From positions 38,947-102,946 of the forward strand of contig NZ_JAFFIX010000029.1 in NCBI RefSeq assembly GCF_016916835.1: a DNA stretch of 64,000 nucleotides, given 5' to 3'. The notes beneath the pieces were generated by a model, which was not told where the DNA came from, searched no databases, and worked only from the letters and a program-made list of their open reading frames with translations. The stretch comes from Actinacidiphila bryophytorum. Lineage in GTDB: Bacteria > Actinomycetota > Actinomycetes > Streptomycetales > Streptomycetaceae. The translations under genes and the position numbers were made by a program. This document shows positions 48,501-57,282 of this stretch, piece after piece (position 1 is the stretch's first letter; each line of letters starts with the position of its first letter).

Positions 48501-49342
48501 GTGCCGTCCGCGCCCCAGCTCTTCAGCGACGTCACGGGGGCGTTCGTGGTGGCGGCGTAGTACAGCTGGTAGGAGGCGCCGTTGAAGGAGCCGGCGATGA
48601 GGCCGGTGATCGACGTGGTCCCGTCCGGGAGCGTCGCCGCCTTGAGCGTCGAGCGGGTGCGGCTGGTGAAGTTGTTCGCGAGGTCGAGGACCAGTTCGGG
48701 GTTCGACCCTGCCGGGAAGGTGTACCGCTCCAGGGCGGTGCGCGTGGTCGCCGTCATCTCGGCGCCGATCGTGCCGGGGCCTTGCGTGACCGCCGACGCG
48801 CTGCCCGAGAGGGCGCCGAGGCCCACCCGGTAGTAGCCGGGCGCCGCTCCCTCGTCGCCGTGGCCGTAGGGGTGGGCGTACGTACTCGGCGCGGGCCGCT
48901 TGTCGTACGCCACCGATGTCGGGACGACCAGCAGGTCGCCGCCGCCGCCCGATCCGCCGACGCCGTCGAGGTCGGTGGCCGTGAACCCGGCGATGTGGTC
49001 CTCGTGGTAGTCGTAGCCGGAGTGGTTGCGGTTCGGCGTGGTCATCGGGTTGACCTTGGCCAGGCTGTGCGGCGCCTCGGCCCCCGGCAGGTCGTTGCCG
49101 TCGTCGCCCGCGGTCGACACGAACGGGTCGACGAGCGCGGTGTAGTCCCTGCCGCCCGGGGCCGGGGCGGGCGAGGCCGCGGCCGCGCCGGCACCCGCCA
49201 GCGTGGCGATGCCGAGCGTGCCGGTGAGCAGCAGGGCGACGGCCGCCCGTACGGGACGGCGGTGCCCGCGGGCGGTGGCCGGCGGCGCCGCGGGGGGCGC
49301 GGGGGGCGCGGGGGGCGCGGGGACTGGGGATCTACTGGACAC
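42518..49342 (-). CDS. Giant secreted GH92 alpha-mannosidase-CBM-FN3-PAP2 phosphatase fusion
   Basis: 2274 aa; GTG at 49342 with GGAGAGG. A long signal peptide (basic ARGHRRPVR, hydrophobic to about residue 57). About 65-830: GH92 exo-mannosidase (FVSTAGDDGNDLPGAEAPHS, WSTWDDFRKYSVEAYIDP, LWQYHWYDAYDMGGLI, TMDNDAGTMSTMFVAAALGL). About 1020-1465: three CBM6-like beta-sandwiches. About 1610-1790: two fibronectin type III domains. About 1800-2150: PAP2/vanadium-haloperoxidase-type acid phosphatase with PSGH at 1962-1965 and the second His H2004 with D2008 (GFHYPLDV). GH92 enzymes cut alpha-mannosides in a calcium-dependent way. Joined to a phosphatase, it may degrade phosphomannan or yeast mannoprotein glycans outside the cell (inference). 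A C-terminal Ig-like segment ends the protein. Confidence 0.9.
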   Translation of the reverse strand: MSSRSPVPAPPAPPAPPAAPPATARGHRRPVRAAVALLLTGTLGIATLAGAGAAAASPAPAPGGRDYTALVDPFVSTAGDDGNDLPGAEAPHSLAKVNPMTTPNRNHSGYDYHEDHIAGFTATDLDGVGGSGGGGDLLVVPTSVAYDKRPAPSTYAHPYGHGDEGAAPGYYRVGLGALSGSASAVTQGPGTIGAEMTATTRTALERYTFPAGSNPELVLDLANNFTSRTRSTLKAATLPDGTTSITGLIAGSFNGASYQLYYAATTNAPVTSLKSWGADGTLSGATSQDAADTGAVLGFAPSAGRDIELRITLSPISAEQAVTDQHNEVGALTFDQARERTKGEWNTSLGAVDVHASQASDPGSTLTEEFYTHLYRMYALPVNATSTSGTYRGADGAVHKTDGFTYYDGWSTWDDFRKYSVEAYIDPATYRDMVQSLIELFADAHTAGKSPGSLTHSVPTVRWERSAVVIADALSKGYKNFDRLDEAYPALLSYAGYYTGAQLRQGYVSGDPGTTVQRGYDQWALAVIADALGKDADAGRLRTQSTMAIDNLVKSGAWTAPDGTQVGLLTPRASGGDWQSADYEKFEAAGLYQGTLWQYHWYDAYDMGGLITAMGGPKAGKAAVEHMFGEDSAKNDGSTMLHSNANEIDLQAPYLFNYVGEPGLTQKWVRQIYTGTTWNRYIATGSTNETPSSGGEFTPPVHTQVYKPAPDGFLPTMDNDAGTMSTMFVAAALGLFPVTAGSSQFQIGSPFFDSTSITYANGSHFTVKADGVSPSTYYVQGATLDGRRFDNTWLDYSQIIAGGTLDFTMGAKPSSWGSHTQPAYSLDTDNGGTGGAAHGSTVVSARPASLATAADGSVHGSIQLTLDGPASFAARKGTSLTGTGAASVTGLPAGVRADLSVTGKRTAALTLTGKATTDARYGIAFRDTAFAHGVRAATVTGTGVSATDPLLLSAAAVYRASLGTLADQASLVRSGNYSDGSWQLFSAALQRARTALAGTASATGTLMAAQDALGSAVGALTIDEGGYAVLQAERPDQKEGPSLVSEAYYSDGDLGGVTEGAWERYGRLDFGGVAPRSIAVRYANSQATTAKPSSVDIHAGGADGPVVGTASLPGTGSWQNYATVQADITDPDVLLSAGSATFVFHAPAGQQWVSNFDWYQFSPHPVTTSPTTTLAALGATNTTATGDGSLPLKVSGGIFENVSNGAWAEWKGTDLRDGADTVTVSYDKPQSRAASDSRIELHLGSKDGAKTVTIPLAYTGSGWGTVATASVPLDPGVFTGVQDVYADFVSSTQTSDQPYVANVYSLTLTKAADAPTAFDATARHTDSGGGLKSEPVGWTGSGTTTDLGGTYDGAWLDYGDIDFGSSPKTTVTLTYVNNSTRCGTGSAVQLYLDSFDPANPGTPYAVIPLPVTGSAWSSGGTTSLTLPTAVTGTHGVHLRLVTAPDASHPYVANLGRVTFTHVDAPAATDTAALHQAIDRYSALSGEAARYDSIDFGVFQRELAAARALVAADGATQLDVDNQTRSLTLAANQLIPLPRLTLEDLVATASALDNARYTDSTWASFSTALAAAKGAVADPAATDALLTARYDGLKQAMSALRTKPKTVPAVPGAVSATSAGTSVTVAWAAPADDGGSPVTGYTVALSDGHQVTIADGGSRATTFTRLPAGRSYTARVQAVNSVGTSRQSDATAPVVTGGGTPQQPAVTAVVTDGHQVRVTWKAAGDGGFPVIGYTVVLGDGTIAHLPGTADSALLTSRSASTAHTATVTAVTLAGTSDGVAPAAAEPAADTYTPTPFPDAALHAAYTSDTWPATGDGSGYFDDLLSGIDDLGTGILGPNAKVPYGTAPTAENDRIAVGINNAATQKEVDRAEVDATHSATVTMADGLGSRLGQIYADALSSGQLPKTDALFGRVTQGLDTHDAAKDHYGYLRPYVRLGFAGDGGDIYESQDGSYGSLTTSGSYPSGHTYGGYEAGTILATLLPELAPSILARTSEYGNNRIVLGFHYPLDVMGGRITGQATVAHRWADPDFAGLLMQAHTEIENVLLQQCRKDGYGDTLAACAGDPYAGLDTAQDVDLYTQRLTYGFSQVGPSGQDLTPPSDAAALLITAFPDLTAEQRTQVIEQTATDSGYPLDLTGGSRDGGASWERVNLAAAMAAHVAVNADGSVTVTNFADATKASVATATAVTLAGIPIDGFDPAVATYVVDWPKNTKLPPVTAIPAEPAARVRTSNGSPIIPSPTSRTITVTSANGSATRTYTVAFHLTDPAHGRGGKKG

Positions 49343-49689
49343 GTGGCCTCTCCGGCGTCGCGCTGCGTGTGCACGCGCACACCCGGGAGGACAACGTTGT
49401 CAGCTCCCAAGTGGCGGCGTGCGGGACGAGATCGGGGTGGACACGCAGGATTGAACCCGCTGCGGCCACCGGCGTCCACCATCAGACACGGGTCAGTCGT
49501 ACGGGGGGCGAACGGGAGGGGGACACGAGGTGGTCGGCCTGCCGGCCGGGACTGTGCGCCTGGCCTGGTCTTTGTGACCGGTCCGGTCGGTGCGCCGGGC
49601 CTGGTCGGTCTGGTCGGCGCGCCCGGTCCGGCGTGGTCCGGCGTGGTCCGCGTGCCGACCGGGTGGGCGGCCGGCACGCGGGGGAAGGG
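49343..49689. other. Intergenic region, low-complexity GGTC-rich
   Basis: 347 bases upstream of the GH92 fusion gene. The segment 49560-49670 consists of short imperfect GGTCGG/GGTCCGG repeats, including TCCGGCGTGG twice in tandem (49628-49647). No convincing gene is present on either strand; the promoter of the giant gene should lie here, but I cannot define it. Confidence 0.45.
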
Positions 49690-50166
49690 TCAGCGGCGGC
49701 CGCGGCCCCACGACTCGGTGTCCACGACGTGTCCGCGGCTGTCGCGCAGCGTCGCGGTGTCGCGGCGGCTGTCCCACACCGAAGCGCGGCGGTCCTGGTA
49801 GAGGTCGCGTGCGGTGTCCCGGCCGTTGCCGGTGTGGACGCGCACCGACTGGTGGCTGCGCAGGGTCACCCGGCCGAAGCGGTACACGTGGTTGTCGGAG
49901 TCGGTCAGGGTCCAGCGGTCAAGACTGACCGACCGGCGCCCCTCGTTGGTGACCGTCACCCACTCCTGGTTCAGCGAGCGGCCGAACCGGGCGTCGGAAC
50001 CCCGGCCCGCGTGGTGGATCTCCCCCAGGACGACCTGCGAGTCCGCCTGACGACCCCGGCCGTGGTCCAAGGTCGGCGCCGTCGCGGACGCCGGGAGCGC
50101 GGCAACAGCCACGACCGCACCGGCCGCCATCACGGTCGACGCCAGACGCAAGACAAAACGGGACAC
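49690..50166 (-). CDS. Secreted lamin-tail-domain protein
   Basis: 158 aa; GTG at 50166 with GAGAGGGAAA upstream. The signal peptide covers about 1-29 (MSRFVLRLASTVMAAGAVVA...SATA). The rest is one lamin-tail (LTD) beta-sandwich: VVLGEIHHAG, NQEWVTVTNEGRRSVSLDRW, LTDSDNHVYRFG, VRVHTGNGRDT and TATLRDSRGHVVDTESWG. In bacteria LTDs occur on extracellular nucleases and hydrolases or alone in exported proteins of unknown function, possibly binding surfaces. Highly charged and Arg-rich. Confidence 0.87.
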   Translation of the reverse strand: MSRFVLRLASTVMAAGAVVAVAALPASATAPTLDHGRGRQADSQVVLGEIHHAGRGSDARFGRSLNQEWVTVTNEGRRSVSLDRWTLTDSDNHVYRFGRVTLRSHQSVRVHTGNGRDTARDLYQDRRASVWDSRRDTATLRDSRGHVVDTESWGRGRR

Positions 50167-50388
50167 GTACGTTTCCCTCTCGTGTGGTCCACGTGCACGT
50201 CATGGCACCGCCGTGACCTTGGAATGCACGCTCGGCGAGCGCCGAGGACACCCACTTTCACCGGTCGTGCGCCGGAAGCCTCGGCAACTCGCGCCGTGTT
50301 ACGAAATCCGGACATAGAGGTAACTGTCGTATGTGCGATGAGGTGTTGCGCCGACAGCGCCGACCGCCGCCGGGCGGTGCGTGCGCCG

Positions 50389-50394
50389 TAAAAT
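50389..50394 (+). promoter_or_regulatory. -10 element of the ArsR-like regulator
   Basis: TAAAAT six bases upstream of the GTG at 50401; leaderless arrangement. No clear -35. Confidence 0.45.
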
Positions 50395-50400
50395 CGCAGG

Positions 50401-51042
50401 GTGAGCACTGAAGAGGACGAGGCCATTGCCGCACTGGGCGTGTTGAGCGATCCGCTGCGGCGGAAGCTCTACCGGCATGTCGCCGCCTCCGCGGGCGAGG
50501 TGGGACGGGACGACGCCGCGCAGGCGGCCGGGGTCTCGCGCTCGCTGGCGGCCTTCCACCTGGACAAGCTGGTCGCGGCGGGCCTGCTGGCCGTCTCCTT
50601 CCGGCGGCTGTCGGACCGCACCGGGCCCGGGGCCGGACGGCCGGCGAAGATGTACCGGCGGGCCGACGGCGAGCACACCGTGTCGCTGCCGCCCCGCTCC
50701 TACGACACCGCGGGCAGGCTGCTGGCCGACGTGGTCGAACGGGCCGGGCTGGACCGGGAGTTGCAGGCCGCGGCGAAGGCCGCGGGGGCGGCGGACCCGG
50801 ACGCGAAGGGCGACCTGGTCGAGGTGCTCGGCGCCCGCGGCTACCTGCCCTTCTGGGACGGGGACACGCTGCGGCTGGCCAACTGCCCCTTCCACGCCCT
50901 GGCCGACGAATTCCGCGCGCTCATCTGCGGGATGAACCTCGCGCTGGTCGAGGGCATGGCATCCGAGGAGTGGTCCGCGTCGGTCGACCCCTGCCCGGGC
51001 GGGTGCTGCGTCTCCCTCCGTTCTATAAACAAATCTCATTGA
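50401..51042 (+). CDS. ArsR/winged-helix regulator with Cys-rich metal or Fe-S site
   Basis: 213 aa. The N-terminal winged helix (AALGVLSDPLRRKLYRHVAA, then VSRSLAAFHLDKLVAAGLL) binds DNA. The C-terminal domain has ANCPFHALADEFRALICGMN followed by DPCPGGCCVSL: five cysteines placed as in the predicted Fe-S or zinc-binding regulators that often precede a DUF3291 or oxidoreductase gene in actinobacteria. Probably a redox- or metal-responsive repressor of itself and the next gene, which starts 32 bases after its stop. Confidence 0.87.
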   Translation: MSTEEDEAIAALGVLSDPLRRKLYRHVAASAGEVGRDDAAQAAGVSRSLAAFHLDKLVAAGLLAVSFRRLSDRTGPGAGRPAKMYRRADGEHTVSLPPRSYDTAGRLLADVVERAGLDRELQAAAKAAGAADPDAKGDLVEVLGARGYLPFWDGDTLRLANCPFHALADEFRALICGMNLALVEGMASEEWSASVDPCPGGCCVSLRSINKSH

Positions 51043-51049
51043 CTATAGA
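51022..51049. promoter_or_regulatory. AT-rich inverted repeat TCTATA-N16-TATAGA
   Basis: TCTATA (51022-51027) and TATAGA (51044-51049) face each other across the regulator stop codon and lie just upstream of the DUF3291 gene. In this GC-rich window such an AT-rich patch stands out. It may be the DUF3291 promoter -10 and an operator for the adjacent regulator. Confidence 0.35.
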
Positions 51050-51074
51050 GATCCCGCCTTGGCATGCTGGCCCC

Positions 51075-51539
51075 ATGACTGGCTTTCATGTCGCACAGGT
51101 CAACGTCGGGCGCATCGTCGCGCCCCTGGACGGCCCCGAGTTGGCCGACTTCGTCGCACAGCTCCCCGAGATCAACGCACTTGCCGACCACGCCCCCGGA
51201 TTCGTCTGGCGCATGGTCGACGACGGCGGCGCGGACTCCACCGCGCTCCGCCCGGACGACAACGACGGCAGCCTCCTGATCAACTGCTCGACCTGGGAGT
51301 CGGTCGAAGCGCTGGAGGCCTACGCCTACCACACCGACCACCTGCGGGTGCTGAGCCGCCGCCGCGAGTGGTTCCAGCGCATGGACGGCCCCCACCAGGC
51401 ACTGTGGTGGGTCCCGGCCGGCCACCGCCCCAGCGTGGCCGAGGCGATGGAGCGCCTGGCGACCCTGCGCGACCACGGCTCGGGCCCGCAGGCCTTCACT
51501 TTCCGCGACCGCCACCCGGCACCGGCTGCGGCGTCGTAG
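51075..51539 (+). CDS. DUF3291-family protein (antibiotic-biosynthesis-monooxygenase-like fold)
   Basis: 154 aa, ATG start. FHVAQVNVGRIVAPLDGPEL at the N-terminus, LADHAPGFVWRMVDD, then LLINCSTWESVEALEAYAYH and LWWVPAGHRPSVAEAMERL are the family pattern of DUF3291, a dimeric ferredoxin-like fold related to monooxygenases. Cytosolic. It is paired with the Cys-rich regulator, a combination I believe is widespread in Streptomyces; a function in redox or metal stress is possible. Confidence 0.85.
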   Translation: MTGFHVAQVNVGRIVAPLDGPELADFVAQLPEINALADHAPGFVWRMVDDGGADSTALRPDDNDGSLLINCSTWESVEALEAYAYHTDHLRVLSRRREWFQRMDGPHQALWWVPAGHRPSVAEAMERLATLRDHGSGPQAFTFRDRHPAPAAAS

Positions 51540-51562
51540 CACCCGTCGCGTCGGCCCGGGCC

Positions 51563-52072
51563 TCAGCCTCTGCCGCGCTGCGGCAGCCGGTGCAGTACGA
51601 CGTCGGTGAGCGCACCGCCCTGCGCCGTCGCGGTCATGTACGTGCAGTCCGGCTGCCGCCGGCGGTCGGTCGGCGAGCCGGGGTTGAGCAGCCGCAGCCC
51701 TCCGGCGCTCGTGGTGTCCCACGGGATGTGGCTGTGGCCGAACACCAGGACGTCGGTGTCCGCGAACTGCCGCTCGCAGCGCTCCTCACGCCCGCGCGCC
51801 CCGCCGGTCTCGTGCACCACGGCGAAGCGGACGCCCGCCACCTCGGCCCTGGCCACCTCGGGCAAGCGTGCGCGCAGCGCGGGACCGTCGTTGTTGCCGT
51901 GGACCGCGACCAGTTGCCTGCTCCTGGCCAGCAGCAGGTCGAGGGTGGCCTCGTCCACCCAGTCACCCGCGTGGAAGACGACGTCGGCCGCGTCGACGGC
52001 GGAAAGGAGCTGCTCGGGCAGCAGCCGCGCCCGTCGGGGCACATGGGTGTCGGTCGTCAGCAGCAGCTTCAC
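51563..52072 (-). CDS. YfcE/MJ0936-type metallophosphoesterase
   Basis: 169 aa from the GTG at 52072 with AAGGAGG upstream. All metal-binding motifs are present: LLTTDTHVP (D7, H9), FHAGDW, AVHGNNDG and VVHETGG, then LVFGHSHIPW. The family are di-manganese phosphodiesterases, mostly of unknown physiological substrate. No signal peptide. Convergent with DUF3291 with only 23 bases between stops. Confidence 0.88.
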   Translation of the reverse strand: MKLLLTTDTHVPRRARLLPEQLLSAVDAADVVFHAGDWVDEATLDLLLARSRQLVAVHGNNDGPALRARLPEVARAEVAGVRFAVVHETGGARGREERCERQFADTDVLVFGHSHIPWDTTSAGGLRLLNPGSPTDRRRQPDCTYMTATAQGGALTDVVLHRLPQRGRG

Positions 52073-52215
52073 GGGCGGTGCCTCCTTCTGGCCTCCTTCA
52101 CCTCCATGGTCGGCGAACCGGCCGGTGCCGTCGAGGCGCCGCGCCCTCGGACGGGGCGCCAGGGGTCGGTCGGGGATTCCAGGAGGGGGCGATGGCCGCG
52201 GGAGTCCCGTACGCG

Positions 52216-53187
52216 TCAGGGCCGGCGGCGGACGACCGGGGCGTGGCGGTAGTCGCGCGGGGTGGTGCCGTAGACGGCACGGAAGGTGCGGGTGAAGGTC
52301 GCGTGGTCCTTGAAGCCGTAGCGGGCCGCGATGACGTACACCGGCACGGCGGGCGCGTTGGCCAGGTCGGCGCGCGCGGCCTCCAGGCGCTGGGTGCGGA
52401 TGTAGGCGGCCACCGTGGTGCCCTCGGCCCGGAAGAGGCGGTGCAGGTGGCTGCGGGAGATGAAGTGGGCGGCGGCGATGGCACCGGGGGTCAGCGCGGG
52501 GTCGCACAGGTTGCGGCGGACGAAGGCCTTGACCTCCAGCGCCAGGGTGCGGCTGCGGGTCTCCGGCTGGAGGCGCTCCTCCTCGTCGAGCGCCCGGGCG
52601 AACAGCGCGGTGACGAGTTCGGAGAGCACCCGGCCCAACCGGGGCGCCTCCGACGGCAGGTAGACGCTGGTGTCGGAGGTGACCTGGGTGAGGAACTGCA
52701 CCAGCAGCGCGCCGACCCCCTCGCGTCCCGACAGCGCCTGCCCGATGACCTTTTGGACCCGGTCCCACGGCAGGTTCACCGACGTCTTGGGCACCTCGAT
52801 GCCGATCATGTCGACCGGTCCAGGGCTGCTGGAGATGACGTACGGTACCGAGGTGTGGTTGGTGTGGAAGTCGTACGGGCCGAGGACGGTCTCGGCCCGG
52901 TCCCACCGGGCCACGCCGCCGCCGCGCAGCACGAGCGTCAGGTGGCAGCTCTCCGGATCGGACTGCCGGATCAGCCGGGGCGTGCGGTGGAAGTTCAGGT
53001 GCGGGAAGACCGTCGGCCACAGCGAGATCTCCCCCAGGCTGAACTGACGCAGCGTCGCCCGGAAGTCGTCGGCGAAGTCGCTGGTCAGGTTCATCGGGGC
53101 GTGGGCCTGGTCGACGAGTTCCTGGAAGACGTCGAACCTGTCGGCCGCCGGAAGGTCCGTACTGTTGAACACCCGAACATCCAGCAC
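52216..53187 (-). CDS. AraC-family transcriptional regulator
   Basis: 323 aa, GTG start. The N-terminal AraC_binding_2-type domain (about 1-190: FDVFQELVDQAHAPMNL, SCHLTLVLRGGGVARWDRAE, VLGPYDFHTNHTSVPYVISS) is followed by the C-terminal double HTH (DPALTPGAIAAAHFISRSHL, HRLFRAEGTTVAAYIRTQRL, then VIAARYGFKDHATFTRTFRA, YGTTPRDYRH). The subgroup resembles NimR/AraC-like activators with a 'binding_2' effector domain. The effector is unknown; the divergent or neighbouring HD gene is not obviously its target. Confidence 0.9.
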   Translation of the reverse strand: MLDVRVFNSTDLPAADRFDVFQELVDQAHAPMNLTSDFADDFRATLRQFSLGEISLWPTVFPHLNFHRTPRLIRQSDPESCHLTLVLRGGGVARWDRAETVLGPYDFHTNHTSVPYVISSSPGPVDMIGIEVPKTSVNLPWDRVQKVIGQALSGREGVGALLVQFLTQVTSDTSVYLPSEAPRLGRVLSELVTALFARALDEEERLQPETRSRTLALEVKAFVRRNLCDPALTPGAIAAAHFISRSHLHRLFRAEGTTVAAYIRTQRLEAARADLANAPAVPVYVIAARYGFKDHATFTRTFRAVYGTTPRDYRHAPVVRRRP

Positions 53188-53288
53188 CTGGGATCAACCC
53201 CCCACGCCCCTGTGGCCCCGCGGCCCCCGCCCGGCCCTTGGAAGGGGAGTGAACCACAGCGTTCCCCGGCGAACCAGGCTCTGTGCGG

Positions 53289-53927
53289 TCATTCCGGCCA
53301 GGGGGAGGCGGTGATGACGTCGACGAAGTCGGTGCGGACGAAGCCGGGCACGAAGTGCGCCAGGACGTCGGCCTTGACGTTGCCGAACGTGGTGGACGGG
53401 CGGTCCTGGATGCCCTCGGTGAAGGCGGCCAGGACCTGCTTCTTGAAGTCGGGGCGGGGGTGGGCGGCCACGACGGCGGCGCGCTCGCCATCGAGGAGGG
53501 AGTCGTAGCCGATGCCGAGGACGTCGCACTCGACCCCGCGGGTGACCAGGGCGACCTCGGGGGCCATGTGGAGGGGGATCTCGGGTGTGGTGTGCAGGGC
53601 GATGGCCGTCCAGACCCGGTCGGCCGCCTCGCCCGTGATCCCGTGGGCGGCCAGGAAGCGGCGGGCCTCGTCGGCGCCGTCGATCTCGAAGCGCTGGTCG
53701 GTGCGGCGGAAGCGCGGGGTCAGGCCGAGGTCGTGGAACATTGCGCCCACGTAGAGCAGTTCGGGGTCGAAGCGCAGCCCCTGCTTCCGGCCGCGCAGCG
53801 CGCCCCACAGGAAGACCCGCCGGGAGTGGTGGAACAGCAGGGGTGAGGCGGCGTCCTGGACCAGCTCCGTCGCCTCGCGGGCCAGGGCGCTGTCCGGGAT
53901 CGTCACGCCTGCGACCGTCTCGCTCAT
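53289..53927 (-). CDS. HD-domain hydrolase (cyanamide hydratase-like)
   Basis: 212 aa from the ATG at 53927 with GGAGGAA; longer starts lack an RBS. HD phosphohydrolase fold: LLFHHSRRVFLWGAL (first His), YVGAMFHDLGLT (the HD pair), AIALHTTPEIPLHMAPEVAL, and the downstream Asp in ECDVLGIGYDSL. The pattern matches the family that includes fungal cyanamide hydratase and bacterial relatives of unknown substrate. Divergent from the GlxA-type regulator with about 170 bases between starts, a common genomic pairing, so that regulator probably controls it. Confidence 0.85.
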   Translation of the reverse strand: MSETVAGVTIPDSALAREATELVQDAASPLLFHHSRRVFLWGALRGRKQGLRFDPELLYVGAMFHDLGLTPRFRRTDQRFEIDGADEARRFLAAHGITGEAADRVWTAIALHTTPEIPLHMAPEVALVTRGVECDVLGIGYDSLLDGERAAVVAAHPRPDFKKQVLAAFTEGIQDRPSTTFGNVKADVLAHFVPGFVRTDFVDVITASPWPE

Positions 53928-54098
53928 CGTCGGTTCCTCCGTCGTCGTGCAGTGGAGTGGATCGGTGGTGTGCCTCCACCGTCCCCCGGCGGCGTACGCT
54001 GGTGCCATGTCCTTCCGGACAGGCAACCGTCGGATCCGGACATGAGGTGGTCAGCGTGAGGCGGACGGCGCGACGGGTGACGGCATGAGGCGGACAAC

Positions 54099-55076
54099 AT
54101 GACGCGGCCCCTGCACCGGGTCGGCTTCGTCGTCTTCGACGGCGTGACGATGCTCGACGTCAGCGGCCCCTCGGAGGTGCTGCACCAGGCCGGGCGGGTC
54201 GCGCCCGCCTACGAGCTGGTGCTGGTCTCACCGCGTGGCGGGCCGGTGACGACGGCCGCCGGGCTGGTGCTGGGCGGCACCTCGGCGGCGGCCGACGCAG
54301 GGCCGCTGGACACCGTCGTCGTCGCAGGCGGCGACCGGCTGGCGCAGCAGCCCGTGGAGCAGGAACTGCTCGATGCCGCCGGCGCTCTTGCCGATCGGGC
54401 CGGGCGGGTCGCGTCCGTGTGCACCGGCGCCTTCGTCCTGGCCGCGCTGGGCCTGCTGGACGGGCGCCGGGCCACCACCCACTGGCGGCACGCCGGGACA
54501 CTGGCCCGTGCCTACCCCCGGGTGCGTGTCGAACCGGACGCGATCCATGTGCGCGACGGGCGCTACGTGACCTCCGCGGGGATCAGTGCGGGTATCGACC
54601 TGAGCCTGGCCCTGGTCGAGGAGGACCACGGGGCTGACGCGGCCCGGGCGGTGGCCCGCGAGCTGGTCGTCTTCCTGCAGCGGCCCGGCGGGCAGTCGCA
54701 GTTCTCGGCGGCCCTGAGCACACCGCCGGCCCGCAGCGACCCGCTGCGTTCGCTGCTCGCCGCCGTGGTCGCCGACCCGGCCGCCGACCACAGCCTCGCG
54801 GACATGGCCGCCCGGGCAGCCGTCAGCGCCCGCCATCTGACCCGGCTCTTCCGGACCGAGCTGGGCACCACGCCCGCCCGCTGGCTCGAACAGGTCCGCC
54901 TCGACCGCGCCCGGCAGCTGCTCCTAGAAGGGCACAGCGTGACAGTGGCCGCTCAGGGCAGCGGTCTCGGCAGCGACGAGACGCTGCGGCGGGTGTTCGC
55001 CCGCCGGCTCGGCACCACACCGACCGAATACCGGGCACGCTTCGGGTCCGCGGCTGCTCAGGAGGCGCCGCGGTGA
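54099..55076 (+). CDS. GlxA-type AraC regulator with DJ-1/PfpI domain
   Basis: 325 aa; ATG preceded by GAGG. The N-terminal DJ-1/PfpI amidase-like domain (RVGFVVFDGVTMLDVSGPSE, VASVCTGAFVLAALGLLDGR with the nucleophile-elbow Cys, ATTHWRHA) acts as sensor in GlxA proteins. The C-terminal AraC HTH pair follows (LADMAARAAVSARHLTRLFR, ELGTTPARWLEQVRLDRARQ, GSGLGSDETLRRVFARRLGT). Regulates metabolism of small nitrogenous compounds in known cases. Probable target: the divergent HD gene. Confidence 0.9.
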   Translation: MTRPLHRVGFVVFDGVTMLDVSGPSEVLHQAGRVAPAYELVLVSPRGGPVTTAAGLVLGGTSAAADAGPLDTVVVAGGDRLAQQPVEQELLDAAGALADRAGRVASVCTGAFVLAALGLLDGRRATTHWRHAGTLARAYPRVRVEPDAIHVRDGRYVTSAGISAGIDLSLALVEEDHGADAARAVARELVVFLQRPGGQSQFSAALSTPPARSDPLRSLLAAVVADPAADHSLADMAARAAVSARHLTRLFRTELGTTPARWLEQVRLDRARQLLLEGHSVTVAAQGSGLGSDETLRRVFARRLGTTPTEYRARFGSAAAQEAPR

Positions 55077-55096
55077 GGCCTGGCAGACTGCGGCGG

Positions 55097-55612
55097 GTGA
55101 CCGTACGCCTTGAACCGTGGTCGGAACCCGCGCTCGCACTGCTGCGGAAGATCAACACCCCGCAGATGCGCCGCCATGTCGGGGGGCCGGAGACGGAGGA
55201 GGCGCTGCTCGCCCGGCACCGCCGCTACCTGGCGATGCCGGCGGCCGGGCAGGGGTGCATGTTCGCCGTGCTGGCCGGCGACGAGATGGTCGGCAGCATC
55301 GCCTACCACCGGCGGGAATGGCAGGGCGAGCAGATCTACGAGACCGGCTGGAACGTCCTGCCGCCCTACCAGGGCCGCGGCATCGCGGCGGCGGCCGGTG
55401 CCGCCCTGATCGGCGTCGTACAGGAGGCCGCCCGCGCTGCGGGCGCCCCGCGCAGCCTGCACGCCTTCCCCTCGGTCGACAACGAGCCGTCCAACGCGCT
55501 GTGCCGCCGGCTGGGTTTCCACCTGGCCGGGCCGTGCGACTTCGAATACCCGCGGGGCAGCGGCACGGTGATGCGCAGCAACGACTGGCGGCTGGAGCTG
55601 GGGCAGGACTGA
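55097..55612 (+). CDS. GNAT-family N-acetyltransferase
   Basis: 171 aa from the GTG at 55097 (TVRLEPWSEPALALLRKIN). A GTG at 55073 overlapping the GlxA stop is possible but adds an unlikely RPGRLRR stretch. GNAT fold: GCMFAVLAGDEMVGSIAYHR, acetyl-CoA loop NVLPPYQGRGIAAAAGAALI and the late NEPSNALCRRLGFHLAGPCD. It resembles RimJ/RimL-type acetyltransferases acting on small amines or protein N-termini; the substrate is unknown. Confidence 0.86.
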   Translation: MTVRLEPWSEPALALLRKINTPQMRRHVGGPETEEALLARHRRYLAMPAAGQGCMFAVLAGDEMVGSIAYHRREWQGEQIYETGWNVLPPYQGRGIAAAAGAALIGVVQEAARAAGAPRSLHAFPSVDNEPSNALCRRLGFHLAGPCDFEYPRGSGTVMRSNDWRLELGQD

Positions 55613-55624
55613 CCGGGCCGCGGT

Positions 55625-57193
<1,569 letters not shown>

Positions 57194-57282
57194 CGCGTCT
57201 TCTCCTCTTCCGGCTCGTACAACTCTGGGGATTCTCGGGGTTCTTGAAGCTGATCCGGCGCCGACGGCACGGCCCGCGTGCG

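Noticed and set aside
47051..49801. Large plus-strand open frame opposite the GH92 fusion
   Set aside because: Low-complexity Gly/Val/Arg sequence without domains; the GH92 frame is unambiguous.
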